From Achromobacter pestifer (GTDB lineage: Bacteria; Pseudomonadota; Gammaproteobacteria; Burkholderiales; Burkholderiaceae_B): a stretch of DNA of 64,000 nt. A model generated the notes under the pieces. The model saw nothing but the letters and a program-made list of their open reading frames with translations. It made no database searches and had not been told where the DNA came from. The stretch spans positions 868,001-932,000 of the forward strand of contig NZ_CADIJX010000002.1 in assembly GCF_902859625.1 (NCBI RefSeq). The letters are read 5' to 3'. The translations under genes were made by a program, and so were the position numbers. This document shows positions 17,097 through 25,780 of this stretch, one piece after another; the stretch's first letter is position 1, and the number at the start of each line of letters is the position of its first letter.

Positions 17097-18622
17097 GATC
17101 GATGTTCCTCCTGCTGGCTCGCGTCGCGCAAGTCGTCGATGATTCGCCGCTTGTCGAGTTTGCCTAGTGTGTTTTTTGGAAAAGACTGCACGATGTGGAT
17201 AGTTTTGGGTGTCCGCACGGACCCCAGCTGCTGCTTGCCGTAATCGATCAGCGCCTGGGCGCTGACCGAGTCCGGCCGAACCGGCACGACCGCCATTTCG
17301 ACGCGTTCGCCCCAGTAGTCGTCGGCGATGCCGAACACCACGCATTCGGCAATGTCCGGGTGTTGCGCATAGGCGTTCTCGACGTCGGAGGGATAGACAT
17401 TGAAGCCGCCGCTGATGATGACGTCTTTGGAACGGCCTTTGATGAAGAGGAACCCGCGTTCGTCGATGAAGCCGATGTCTCCAGTGTGGAACCAGCCGTC
17501 TTTCAGGACGGCCGCAGTCTGCTCGGGCATGTTCAGGTAGCCCGACATCAGCAGGTCGCCGCCGGCGACGATTTCGCCCAAAGTGTTCGGGCTGACGGCG
17601 GGGCGGCCGTCTTCGCCGACGACCGCGACCCGCGTCAGGGGGCCGACGCGGCCCGCGCTGCCGTGGTTTTCCGGTTGGGAGCCGGTGGCGCCGTCCATCC
17701 CCGCGATGATGACCGGCGCTTCCGTCAGGCCATAGGTAACGCCCATCACGGGGCCGAACGCCGCAATTGCCTGCGACAGCAGCGGGGCCGGGCATGGCGC
17801 GCCGCCATACAGCAGGTTGCGCAGCGCCGGCAGGTGGCGCGGCGCGGCGCGCTGTGCCTGCACCAGCCGCTGGAGCAGCGTGGGAGGCACCCAGGTGGAC
17901 GTCACCCCGCAGGTGTCCATCAAGGCATGCAGTTGCTCGGCCGTGGCACGGCCGGCGATCACCAGGCAGCCGCCGGCATGCAATACCGGCAGCACGAACG
18001 TGCCCGCGCCATGCGTCATTGGCGGCGCGAGCAGGAAGCGTTCCTTGCTGTCGAAGCCATACGCCATGGCCAGCGACGCCACCATGGTGTTGATACAGCG
18101 CAGCGACTGCAATACGGCTTTAGGCACGCCCGACGATCCGCCCGTGAACTTGATGGCGGTCGTCTCGCCCGGATCCGGGTTGGAGCGCGATGGCGACTGG
18201 CCCGCGTGTTCACGTACCAGCGCGTCGGTATGGAGGTCGCGGCGCTCGTCGTTGCAGATGCGCGGGCCGCGGTAGGAAGCCAGCAGCGCGTCGTAGGCCG
18301 CGTCGTGCAATACGATATCGGGCGCGGCTGTCGCCAGTTGGCGGGCGATGTCCTGTTCGACGACGGTCGGCGTCAGCGGCACCAGCACGCCGCCGCAGGC
18401 ATAAGTGGCCAATATGCCCAGCAGCATTGCGTGCGAATTGCCGGCCAGCGTGGCGATCACCGGACGAGGCTTGCCCGACAGGCGTTGCAGCGCCGCGGCC
18501 AGCGCCAGCGCCTGGCCGCGCAGCGCTTCGTACGTATGGGTGCGGCCGGTGGCCGCATCGATCGCGGCGATGCGATCCGGGTACCGCATGGCGGCATGCA
18601 GGAAAAAATCGATAGGCTGCAT
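17093..18622 (-). CDS. AMP-binding acyl-CoA synthetase
   Basis: This 509-residue ANL-superfamily enzyme activates a carboxylic acid to its CoA thioester via an acyl-adenylate. The phosphate-binding loop is TGGSSGVPKAV (near residue 160), a slightly altered version of T-S-G-[ST]-T-G-x-P-K. The adenine motif YGLTEAP is present, as are the GWFHTGDIG hinge region and the C-terminal lysine in PKNTLGKLDKR. ATG 18622 starts one base after the thiolase stop codon, and its own stop overlaps the Bug gene. Context points to CoA-dependent breakdown of an imported acid; the exact substrate is open. Confidence 0.9.
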   Translation of the reverse strand: MQPIDFFLHAAMRYPDRIAAIDAATGRTHTYEALRGQALALAAALQRLSGKPRPVIATLAGNSHAMLLGILATYACGGVLVPLTPTVVEQDIARQLATAAPDIVLHDAAYDALLASYRGPRICNDERRDLHTDALVREHAGQSPSRSNPDPGETTAIKFTGGSSGVPKAVLQSLRCINTMVASLAMAYGFDSKERFLLAPPMTHGAGTFVLPVLHAGGCLVIAGRATAEQLHALMDTCGVTSTWVPPTLLQRLVQAQRAAPRHLPALRNLLYGGAPCPAPLLSQAIAAFGPVMGVTYGLTEAPVIIAGMDGATGSQPENHGSAGRVGPLTRVAVVGEDGRPAVSPNTLGEIVAGGDLLMSGYLNMPEQTAAVLKDGWFHTGDIGFIDERGFLFIKGRSKDVIISGGFNVYPSDVENAYAQHPDIAECVVFGIADDYWGERVEMAVVPVRPDSVSAQALIDYGKQQLGSVRTPKTIHIVQSFPKNTLGKLDKRRIIDDLRDASQQEEHRS

Positions 18623-18623
18623 G

Positions 18624-19871
18624 CTAGAGCCTGTTGCTGAGCACCGTGACCACGGCCGCCGCATCTTCGTAATGCAGGAATCCGCCGCCGTTTTCGGCCA
18701 CCGCGGTGCGGGCGCCCTGGACCTGGCGCGCTCCGGCTTCATGGCGCAGTTGCGTAACGAGCTCGTGGATCTGGACCAGGCCCGTCGCGGCTATCGGATG
18801 CCCCTTGGACACCAGGCCGCCCGATACGTTGACGGGGGTGATTCCGCCCAGGCTGGTCGCGCCGCTTTCGGTGTAGGGGCCGCCCTGGCCGCGGGCGCAA
18901 AGACCCAGGTTTTCGATCTGCAGCAGTTCCGCGAAGCTGGATGCGTCATGCACTTCGGCCACGTCGATATCCTGGGGCGTGATCTCGGCCATGGCATAGG
19001 CGCGCTTGGCGGCCAGGTGCACGCAGTGCCGGTCCATGTCGGCGATGTCGCGGATCACGGTGCTGGCCGCGCCGATGCCCGCGACCCTGACGGCCCGTTG
19101 CCTGTGGGCGTCGGACAAGGCGCGGCTGCTGGACAGCACGATGGCCGCGGCGCCGTCGGAAATGGGCGCGCACATGGCGCGCGTCACTGGCCAGGCGATC
19201 TCCGGAGTGGCAAGCACGTCGTCGATGGACATGTCGTTCTGGTACTGGGCCAGCGGGTTCATGGTCGAGTGCGCGTGGTTCTTGGCCGCCGCGCTGGCGA
19301 TCTGCCGCTGCGTGGTGCCGTAAGTGCGCATGTGCTGGCGCGCCATGGCCGCATAGATGTCCATGAAGAAGCTCTGCGTATTCCAGGCGCCGGGAGAGTT
19401 CAGCCGCTCGTGGATGGCGGGGTCGGTCTCTTGCTGGCAGAAGAAATCCCATGTCTGGCGCAGCAGATGGATGTCGGTGCCGCCGAAGAACGCATTCATC
19501 ATTTCGGTCTTCTTGTCGGGGTAGAACATCTTCTCCGCGCCGACCACCAGTACCGTGTCGAACATGCCCGATTCGATCGCCATGCAGGCGTTGAACAGCC
19601 CGGAACTGCTGCTGGCGCAGGCATTTTCGCTATTGAAGACAGGGATGCCGCTCACCCCCATCGCGTTCAGCGCGCACTGGCCGCGGATCGAATTCTGCTT
19701 TTCCATCTGGCCCTGGCGCACGTTGGAGAACCATGCGGCTTGCATGTCTTCCAGGCCATGGCCGCTGTCGGCCAGGGCAGTATTGACGGCCTGTTCGGTC
19801 AGTTGCTTGACCGAAAGATCCGGGTGGCGGCCCAGCGGAGTATGGGCGATGCCGGTGATATAGACGTTCAT
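18624..19871 (-). CDS. SCP2-type thiolase family protein
   Basis: A 415-residue thiolase-fold protein. The nucleophile loop is SENACASSSSGLF (Cys near residue 88) and the later HDASSFAELLQ and SKGHPIAATG histidine loop are present. The C-terminal C-x-G cysteine of degradative thiolases is replaced by AENGGGF, as in SCP2/SCP-x-like thiolases. It is likely to cleave or form a carbon-carbon bond in a CoA ester but may have unusual specificity. No DUF35/OB-fold partner, common beside this type, is seen here. It is the first gene of the operon, 114 bp from the divergent IclR gene. Confidence 0.85.
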   Translation of the reverse strand: MNVYITGIAHTPLGRHPDLSVKQLTEQAVNTALADSGHGLEDMQAAWFSNVRQGQMEKQNSIRGQCALNAMGVSGIPVFNSENACASSSSGLFNACMAIESGMFDTVLVVGAEKMFYPDKKTEMMNAFFGGTDIHLLRQTWDFFCQQETDPAIHERLNSPGAWNTQSFFMDIYAAMARQHMRTYGTTQRQIASAAAKNHAHSTMNPLAQYQNDMSIDDVLATPEIAWPVTRAMCAPISDGAAAIVLSSSRALSDAHRQRAVRVAGIGAASTVIRDIADMDRHCVHLAAKRAYAMAEITPQDIDVAEVHDASSFAELLQIENLGLCARGQGGPYTESGATSLGGITPVNVSGGLVSKGHPIAATGLVQIHELVTQLRHEAGARQVQGARTAVAENGGGFLHYEDAAAVVTVLSNRL

Positions 19872-19961
19872 GGTAGGTGTAGGCGGCTGGTCGATAAGTG
19901 GCTCTATTCTGCGTGGCCGGCCGATCCGGATTAACCCCTGCTTACCCGTGAAAAAGAGGAT

Positions 19962-19984
19962 AAAGTTCCGGCATATGAAACTTT
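19962..19984. promoter_or_regulatory. Candidate IclR operator
   Basis: An interrupted palindrome with arms AAAGTTCC and GAAACTTT (7 of 8 positions pair) ends 1 bp before the iclR ATG in the divergent promoter region. Position and symmetry fit autoregulation and control of the thiolase operon. Confidence 0.4.
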
Positions 19985-19985
19985 T

Positions 19986-20756
19986 ATGCCCGGTATGGGC
20001 CTGGACGATATGACGGAATCCTCCAGCATCCAGAAGGCGCTGCGAGTGCTCAAGACCGTGCAGCGCCATCACGAAGAAGGCCTGCGGCTCACGGATGTAT
20101 GCCGAGAGCAGGGCCTGGAAAAACCGACGGCGCTGCGGCTGTTGCGCGAACTCTTGGCGCAGGGGCTGGTGGCCCGCGATGCGCGCAGCAAGAAGTACTA
20201 CCTGGGCGACTATTGCCGGAAACTGGGGGAATCGCTGGCTGCGCAGTCGTCGTTATCCGTGCGCTATGGGCCCTTGCTGCGCCGTATTTCCGACCGCACC
20301 GAAGACGCCAGTTTCCTGGTGATCCTGCAAGACCTCGATACCCTCTGCATTGGCCGGGAAGTGGGCGCCTATCCCATCCAGGCGTTGGCCATCCCGGTCG
20401 GCAACCGCCAGCCCATCGGCGTGGGCGCGGGCGGCCTGGCCATGCTGGCGAGTTTCGACGACGACGTCACGGAGCATTACCTCAAGGTCAACAGGGCCCG
20501 CTTCCTCAAGTACAAGTCGCTCACGCTGGAGCAACTGCGCATGCGCATCGCCCGCGCGCGCAAGCGCGGCTACGCCGTGATAGGCAGCCACGCGGTCAGC
20601 AAGGTGACCGGCGTGGGCGTGACGCTGATGAATAAGGAAGGCGACGTGCTGGGCGGCATCAGTGTCGCGGCACTGGATAATCGTATGACGCAAAAGCGCC
20701 AGGAAGCCGTGGCCCAGATAATCCACGAAGAGATGAACCGGTTCCTGGACAAGTAA
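19986..20756 (+). CDS. IclR family transcriptional regulator
   Basis: The 256-residue protein has an N-terminal winged helix (SSIQKALRVLKTVQRHHEEG through KPTALRLLRELLAQGLV, about residues 12-65) and a C-terminal GAF-like effector domain (residues about 90-250). It is divergent from the thiolase / acyl-CoA synthetase / Bug operon and most likely its local regulator, responding to the substrate or a CoA-pathway intermediate. ATG 19986 is used; a second ATG at 20010 (MTESSS) is possible. Confidence 0.9.
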   Translation: MPGMGLDDMTESSSIQKALRVLKTVQRHHEEGLRLTDVCREQGLEKPTALRLLRELLAQGLVARDARSKKYYLGDYCRKLGESLAAQSSLSVRYGPLLRRISDRTEDASFLVILQDLDTLCIGREVGAYPIQALAIPVGNRQPIGVGAGGLAMLASFDDDVTEHYLKVNRARFLKYKSLTLEQLRMRIARARKRGYAVIGSHAVSKVTGVGVTLMNKEGDVLGGISVAALDNRMTQKRQEAVAQIIHEEMNRFLDK

Positions 20757-20814
20757 AGCCGCCGCGGGCGGGCGCAGGTGCGAGTGTCCGCCGGGCAGGC
20801 TTGCACAAAATGGA

Positions 20815-20838
20815 AAACGGGACCCGAAGGTCCCGTTT
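20815..20838. terminator. Hairpin terminator between iclR and tyrB
   Basis: AAACGGGACC-CGAA-GGTCCCGTTT is a perfect 10-bp stem. In the minus direction it is followed by a T-rich run (TTTTCCATTTTG), so it mainly fits the end of the aminotransferase transcript. Confidence 0.75.
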
Positions 20839-20874
20839 GCAGGAGCGCGCCCGTGGGCCCGCGCGGCTGCTGGG

Positions 20875-22074
20875 TTACAGCACGGCTGCGATGCCGGCGG
20901 CAACCTTGTCGATGTTGCCGCTGTTCAGGGCTGCCACGCAGATGCGGCCGCTGGAGACGGCGTAGACGCCGTGCTCTTCGCGCAGGCGGTCCACTTGCGC
21001 TGCATTCAGGCCCGAGTACGAGAACATGCCGCGTTGTTGCAGGACAAAGCTGAAGTCCTGCTTGCCGCCATGTTCCTTGATCTTGTCGACCAGTTGCTTG
21101 CGCATCAGGCGAATGCGGTCGCGCATGCCAGCCAGTTCCTCTTCCCACATGGCGAAGAGTTCAGGCGTGTTCAGGACCGTCGACACGATGGTGCCACCGT
21201 GGGTGGGCGGGTTCGAGTAGTTGGTGCGGATCACGCGCTTGAGCTGGCTCAGCACGCGAGTGGCTTCTTCCTTGCTGCCGGCCACGACCGTCAGTGCGCC
21301 GACGCGCTCACCGTAAAGCGAGAACGACTTCGAGAACGACGAGCTGATGAACATGGTCATGTCCAGGTCGGCGAACATGCGCACGACCGAGGCGTCTTCC
21401 GTCAGGCCTTCGCCAAAGCCCTGGTAGGCGATGTCGAGGAACGGGACCAGGTGGTTTTCTTTCACGACGGCGGCGATCTGCTTCCACTGCTCGGCGGTGG
21501 GGTCCACGCCGGTCGGGTTGTGGCAGCAGGCGTGCAGCACGACGACGGTCTTGGCCGGAGCCGCCTTCAGATCCGCCAGCATGGCGTCGAAATTCAGGCC
21601 GCGCGTGGTGGCGTCGTAGTACGAGTACGTGCCGACTTCGAAGCCGGCGCGCTCGAACAGCGCGCGGTGGTTTTCCCAGCTGGGGTTGCTGATCAGGACC
21701 TTGGAGGTCGGCAGCAACTGGCGCAGGAAATCGGCGCCGATCTTCAGCGCGCCCGTGCCACCCAGCGCTTGGGTGGTCAGAACGCGGCCAGCGGCGGCCA
21801 GCGGGGAATCATTGCCCAACAGCAGCGCCTGAGCGCCCTGGTTGTAGCCGGCGATGCCTTCAATCGGCAGGTAGCCACGCGCGGCGGCGGCTTCGATGCG
21901 GGCGGTTTCAGCTTTGCGAACGGCGCCCAGCAGGGGGATCCGTCCCTGATCGTCGTAATACACGCCCACGCCCAGATTGACTTTACCGGGGCGCGTATCC
22001 GCGTTGAATTGTTCGTTCAGACCAAGAATGGGGTCGCGCGGCGCGAGTTCGACGGAATCGAAAAGGTTGCTCAT
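20875..22074 (-). CDS. tyrB: Aromatic/aspartate aminotransferase (class I, PLP)
   Basis: A 399-residue fold-type I aminotransferase of the AspC/TyrB group. Conserved features include the substrate-domain start LFDSVELAPRDPILGLNEQF, HACCHNPTGVDPT, the PLP lysine in SSSFSKSFSLYGERVGA, and the C-terminal arginine in SSGRICVAALN. It interconverts aromatic amino acids or aspartate with their 2-oxo acids using 2-oxoglutarate. Whether it prefers aromatic substrates or aspartate cannot be settled from sequence. It is divergent from uvrB, a conserved neighbourhood in Bordetella and Achromobacter relatives. Confidence 0.9.
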   Translation of the reverse strand: MSNLFDSVELAPRDPILGLNEQFNADTRPGKVNLGVGVYYDDQGRIPLLGAVRKAETARIEAAAARGYLPIEGIAGYNQGAQALLLGNDSPLAAAGRVLTTQALGGTGALKIGADFLRQLLPTSKVLISNPSWENHRALFERAGFEVGTYSYYDATTRGLNFDAMLADLKAAPAKTVVVLHACCHNPTGVDPTAEQWKQIAAVVKENHLVPFLDIAYQGFGEGLTEDASVVRMFADLDMTMFISSSFSKSFSLYGERVGALTVVAGSKEEATRVLSQLKRVIRTNYSNPPTHGGTIVSTVLNTPELFAMWEEELAGMRDRIRLMRKQLVDKIKEHGGKQDFSFVLQQRGMFSYSGLNAAQVDRLREEHGVYAVSSGRICVAALNSGNIDKVAAGIAAVL

Positions 22075-22150
22075 GGGACTCTGATGAGGATGGGTGGACG
22101 CAGTACGGTGTGCTGTGGATAATGGGGGGTTTACCCTGGAACAGTCTAGC

Positions 22151-24283
22151 ATGCCAAAGAGCCCAATAGACCCGAGCAGCGCGGGAGATCTGAACGATGA
22201 TCTCGCTGCGGATCTGACGGCGGCGCCGGCATCGGTTGCTTCCGTGGCGGGGCAGGACATCAAGCCCCGATTCGTCGAATATCCGGACAGTCCATTTCAG
22301 CTGTTTCAGCCGTATCCCCCGGCGGGCGATCAGCCTGCGGCCATCGAAGGGCTGACTCAGGGGGTCGAAGACGGCCTCATGTTCCAGACGCTGTTGGGCG
22401 TGACGGGGTCGGGCAAGACCTACACCATGGCCAACGTGATTGCCCAGATGGGGCGTCCCGCGCTGGTGCTGGCCCCCAACAAGACACTGGCCGCGCAGCT
22501 CTACGCCGAGATGCGGGAGTTCTTCCCGAAGAACGCGGTTGAATACTTCGTGTCTTATTACGATTATTACCAGCCCGAGGCCTACGTGCCGACGCGCGAC
22601 CTGTTCATTGAAAAGGATTCATCCATCAATGAACATATCGAGCAAATGCGCCTTTCGGCCACCAAGAGCCTGTTGGAGCGCCGCGACACGATCATCGTGG
22701 GCACGGTGTCCTGCATCTACGGTATCGGCAATCCGGGCGACTACCACGCGATGGTGCTGATCTTGCGCAGCGGAGACCAGATCTCCCGCCGTGAGATCCT
22801 GGCCCGCCTGGTCGCCATGCAGTACACGCGCAACGATGCGGAATTCACTCGAGGTGTATTTCGAGTACGCGGCGAGACCATTGATATCTTCCCGGCGGAA
22901 AGCCCCGAGCTGGCGCTGCGCCTGACGTTGTTCGATGACGAGATCGAAAGCCTGGAGCTCTTCGATCCGCTGACGGGCCGCATCCGCCAGAAACTGCCGC
23001 GGTTCACCGTCTATCCCGGTTCACACTACGTGACGCCGCGCGACACGGTTCTGCGCGCCATCGAGACCATCAAGGAAGAGCTGCGCGAGCGCGTCAAGCG
23101 CTTTATTGATGACGGCCATCTGGTCGAGGCGCAACGTCTGGAACAACGCACCCGGTTTGATCTGGAAATGTTGCAGGAACTGGGTTTCTGCAAGGGCATC
23201 GAGAATTACTCCCGGCATTTGTCCGGCGCGGCGCCGGGGGATCCCCCGCCCACGCTGATCGACTATCTGCCGTCGGATGCGCTGATGTTCATCGACGAGA
23301 GCCACGTCACCATCGGGCAGTTGAGTGGTATGTATCGCGGTGACCGCTCGCGCAAGGAAACCCTGGTGCAGTACGGCTTCCGCCTGCCATCGGCGCTGGA
23401 TAATCGTCCGCTCAAGCTTGAAGAGTTCGAGACGCGGATGCGCCAGTGCGTATTTGTGTCGGCCACGCCGGCGGCCTACGAGAAAGAACACACCGATAAC
23501 GTGGTGGAGCAGGTCGTGCGGCCTACCGGCCTGGTCGATCCTCTGGTCGAAGTGTTGCCCGCCCGCACGCAGGTGGACGATCTGCTGGGTCAGATCAAGG
23601 TGCGCGTGTCGCAGGGCGAGCGGGTGCTGGTCACCACGCTGACCAAGCGCATGGCGGAGGACCTGACGGACTTCCTGAGCGAGCACGGGGTGAAGGTGCG
23701 TTATTTGCACTCCGACATCGACACCGTGGAGCGCGTGGAAATCTTGCGCGATCTGCGCCTGGGCATGTTCGACGTGCTGGTCGGGATCAACCTGTTGCGC
23801 GAAGGGTTGGACATTCCCGAGGTGTCGCTCGTGGCCATTCTTGACGCCGACAAGGAAGGGTTCCTGCGATCCGAGCGCAGCTTGATTCAGACCATTGGCC
23901 GAGCGGCGCGAAATCTGAACGGGCACGCCATCCTGTATGCCGACCGCATCACGGATTCGATGCAGCGCGCCATGGAGGAAACCAGCCGGCGCCGCGCGAA
24001 GCAGCTCCAATTCAACATCGATAACGGCATCACCGCGCGCGGGGTGCAAAAGGCGGTGCGCGAGCTGATCGACGGCATTGTCGCCCCGGTCAAGCACGAT
24101 GCGCTGGAGGCGGCGGTCCCGGCAGAGTTCCTGAAGGATGAAAAGGCCCTGGCGCGCGAACTCAAGCGTCTTGAGAAGTTGATGATGGACCATGCCCGGA
24201 ATCTGGAATTTGAACAGGCTGCCGCTGCTCGCGATGCCCTGACGGCGTTGAAGCAACGGGTGCTTCTGGATGGCGCAATATAG
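22151..24283 (+). CDS. uvrB: Excinuclease ABC subunit B
   Basis: This 710-residue protein has the helicase-like UvrB core: Walker [11 protein letters not shown], the beta-hairpin region [15 protein letters not shown], the DEAD-like FIDESHVTI, motif [11 protein letters not shown], and the C-terminal UVR domain ([20 protein letters not shown]) that binds UvrC. It verifies damage in nucleotide excision repair. ATG 22151 gives an N-terminal extension of about 38 residues before [15 protein letters not shown]. No convincing LexA box is found in the 76-bp gap to tyrB. Confidence 0.97.
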   Translation: MPKSPIDPSSAGDLNDDLAADLTAAPASVASVAGQDIKPRFVEYPDSPFQLFQPYPPAGDQPAAIEGLTQGVEDGLMFQTLLGVTGSGKTYTMANVIAQMGRPALVLAPNKTLAAQLYAEMREFFPKNAVEYFVSYYDYYQPEAYVPTRDLFIEKDSSINEHIEQMRLSATKSLLERRDTIIVGTVSCIYGIGNPGDYHAMVLILRSGDQISRREILARLVAMQYTRNDAEFTRGVFRVRGETIDIFPAESPELALRLTLFDDEIESLELFDPLTGRIRQKLPRFTVYPGSHYVTPRDTVLRAIETIKEELRERVKRFIDDGHLVEAQRLEQRTRFDLEMLQELGFCKGIENYSRHLSGAAPGDPPPTLIDYLPSDALMFIDESHVTIGQLSGMYRGDRSRKETLVQYGFRLPSALDNRPLKLEEFETRMRQCVFVSATPAAYEKEHTDNVVEQVVRPTGLVDPLVEVLPARTQVDDLLGQIKVRVSQGERVLVTTLTKRMAEDLTDFLSEHGVKVRYLHSDIDTVERVEILRDLRLGMFDVLVGINLLREGLDIPEVSLVAILDADKEGFLRSERSLIQTIGRAARNLNGHAILYADRITDSMQRAMEETSRRRAKQLQFNIDNGITARGVQKAVRELIDGIVAPVKHDALEAAVPAEFLKDEKALARELKRLEKLMMDHARNLEFEQAAAARDALTALKQRVLLDGAI

Positions 24284-24531
24284 CCGGGCAGGGTATCTAA
24301 ATGTGTCTGTTAGCTGACACCTTGCTGAAAATGTGCAAAATCCGCGATGTTGCAATGATGGATTCACAAACTTGGAAAAACTTGAGAATTCAAGTTCAGG
24401 TTTTGCATTAAAAATCGTCAATAATCTATTGATTTTTCTATATAAAGCATAGACTGATATCGGCCTTGGTCCAATTGGGTAACTGCAAAAAAAGCTTGCC
24501 TTATCTCGGGTTTTCCCGCACACTTACTTCC

Positions 24532-25023
24532 ATGATGACCAAGGTACTTTTCGTTTGCATGGGCAATATCTGTCGCTCGCCGAGCGCAGAGGGCGTGTTT
24601 CGCCATTTGGTGAATGACGCGGGTTTGGGCGACGTTGTTCGCATCGACTCCGCTGGCACGCACGCGTTTCATATCGGCGAGGCGCCTGATGCCCGGGCGC
24701 AGGCTGCGGCGCGTAAGCGCGGCTACGAGATCACGCACTGTGAGGCGCGTCAGGTCACCGCGGAGGATTTCCGCGATTTTGATCTTATCCTCGCCATGGA
24801 TTGGGACAATCTGTCCGCCATGCAGCAGCAGTGCCCCAAAACTTATCAGCACAAATTGATGCTGTTGATGCGCTTCGCCAATGAGTTCGAGGAGGCCACC
24901 GTGCCCGATCCGTACTATGGCGGCGCGGATGGCTTCGGCAAGGTGCTCGATTACCTGGAAGACGCCTGTCAGGGCGTTCTTGAACTGGTCCGTAAGCGCG
25001 CTACCCAATACCAGGCGGCTTGA
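24532..25023 (+). CDS. Low-molecular-weight protein tyrosine phosphatase
   Basis: A 163-residue LMW-PTP with the P-loop VCMGNICRSPSAEG (C-x5-R, nucleophile Cys near residue 9) and the general-acid Asp in VPDPYYGG. It hydrolyses phosphotyrosine and, in bacteria, often acts with tyrosine kinases of capsule export or in stress control. No kinase is nearby; the gene sits alone between uvrB and iscR. ATG 24532 and 24535 are equivalent starts (MMTK). The upstream 248 bp is AT-rich and non-coding. Confidence 0.93.
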   Translation: MMTKVLFVCMGNICRSPSAEGVFRHLVNDAGLGDVVRIDSAGTHAFHIGEAPDARAQAAARKRGYEITHCEARQVTAEDFRDFDLILAMDWDNLSAMQQQCPKTYQHKLMLLMRFANEFEEATVPDPYYGGADGFGKVLDYLEDACQGVLELVRKRATQYQAA

Positions 25024-25035
25024 TCGCTTTTTCGT

Positions 25036-25058
25036 AGAGCCGCCAGCAGGGCGGCTCT
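25036..25058 (+). terminator. First hairpin after the phosphatase gene
   Basis: AGAGCCGCC-AGCAG-GGCGGCTCT stem-loop 12 bp after the stop codon, without a T-tract; the main terminator follows at 25081. Confidence 0.5.
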
Positions 25059-25080
25059 CGGGTACTTGGGAGTAAGAAAA

Positions 25081-25105
25081 AACCGCGCAAATGCGCGGTT
25101 TTTTC
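25081..25105 (+). terminator. Rho-independent terminator before the isc operon
   Basis: AACCGCGCA-AA-TGCGCGGTT perfect stem (25081-25100) with A-tract before and TTTTTT after. It insulates the isc promoter from upstream transcription. Confidence 0.9.
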
Positions 25106-25112
25106 TAGCCGG

Positions 25113-25167
25113 GAGCCATACCAAATTAGTCGGGAATAGGCTATACTTGACCCAATTACTCGGGTAT
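25113..25167 (+). promoter_or_regulatory. iscR: isc promoter region with IscR type-1 sites
   Basis: A 25-bp site at 25143-25167 (ATACTTGAC, seven bases, then TACTCGGGTAT) matches the IscR type-1 consensus at all but three positions. A second, poorer site at 25113-25137 has a good right half (AATTAGTCGGGAAT). TATACT at 25142-25147 could be the -10 box, overlapped by the main site, which fits repression by [2Fe-2S] IscR. Confidence 0.75.
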
Positions 25168-25216
25168 TGACCGCTGGATTCGCTGGCGGCCATTGCCGAA
25201 TCACAGGGAACCCACC

Positions 25217-25759
25217 ATGCGGCTAACTACCAAAGGGCGTTTCGCCGTGACTGCCATGATCGATCTGGCTATGCGGCAGCATAGCGGCCCGGTCACTCTT
25301 GCGGCCATCAGCCAGCGTCAGAATATTTCGCTTTCCTATCTGGAACAGCTCTTCGGGAAACTGCGTCGCCACGAACTCGTGGACAGCGTGCGTGGCCCGG
25401 GTGGCGGTTATTCGCTTGCGCGTCTTGCGCGCAACGTCACCGTTGCCGACATCATCTTCGCGGTCGATGAACCGCTGGACGCCACTAGCTGTGGCGGCAA
25501 AAGGGACTGTACGAGCGGCAACGACGGCAAGCCGGGCAAGTGCATGACGCACGAGCTCTGGGCCACGTTGAATCGCAAGATGGTCGATTACCTGGATTCG
25601 GTGTCCCTGCAAGATCTGGTTGATCAGCAGCGCGTGCGCCAATTGCAGGAAGCCAACAATCAAGCGCAGGCTTGCGCGGTGCGTGTGAATCGGGTGGGGG
25701 GCACCAATGCTGCCGCCAACGCCCCGACCACGACCGTCGCCGCCAATGCCACCGTATAA
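25217..25759 (+). CDS. iscR: Iron-sulfur cluster assembly regulator IscR
   Basis: A 180-residue Rrf2-family regulator with an N-terminal winged helix (MRLTTKGRFAVTAMIDLA and ISLSYLEQLFGKLRRHELV). The [2Fe-2S] ligands are Cys92, Cys98, Cys109 and His112. The gap between the second and third cysteine is ten residues (TSGNDGKPGK), against five in E. coli IscR. The C-terminus is an Ala/Thr/Asn-rich tail from about residue 155. It represses the isc operon when the cluster is loaded; the type-1 site lies 50 bp upstream. iscS starts 21 bp downstream. Confidence 0.96.
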   Translation: MRLTTKGRFAVTAMIDLAMRQHSGPVTLAAISQRQNISLSYLEQLFGKLRRHELVDSVRGPGGGYSLARLARNVTVADIIFAVDEPLDATSCGGKRDCTSGNDGKPGKCMTHELWATLNRKMVDYLDSVSLQDLVDQQRVRQLQEANNQAQACAVRVNRVGGTNAAANAPTTTVAANATV

Positions 25760-25780
25760 GCAGTATCAGGAGTTGTAGAT

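Noticed and set aside
24379-24396. Palindrome AACTTGA-GAAT-TCAAGTT between uvrB and the phosphatase gene
   Set aside because: It has perfect symmetry but no promoter or regulator context, so not called an operator.
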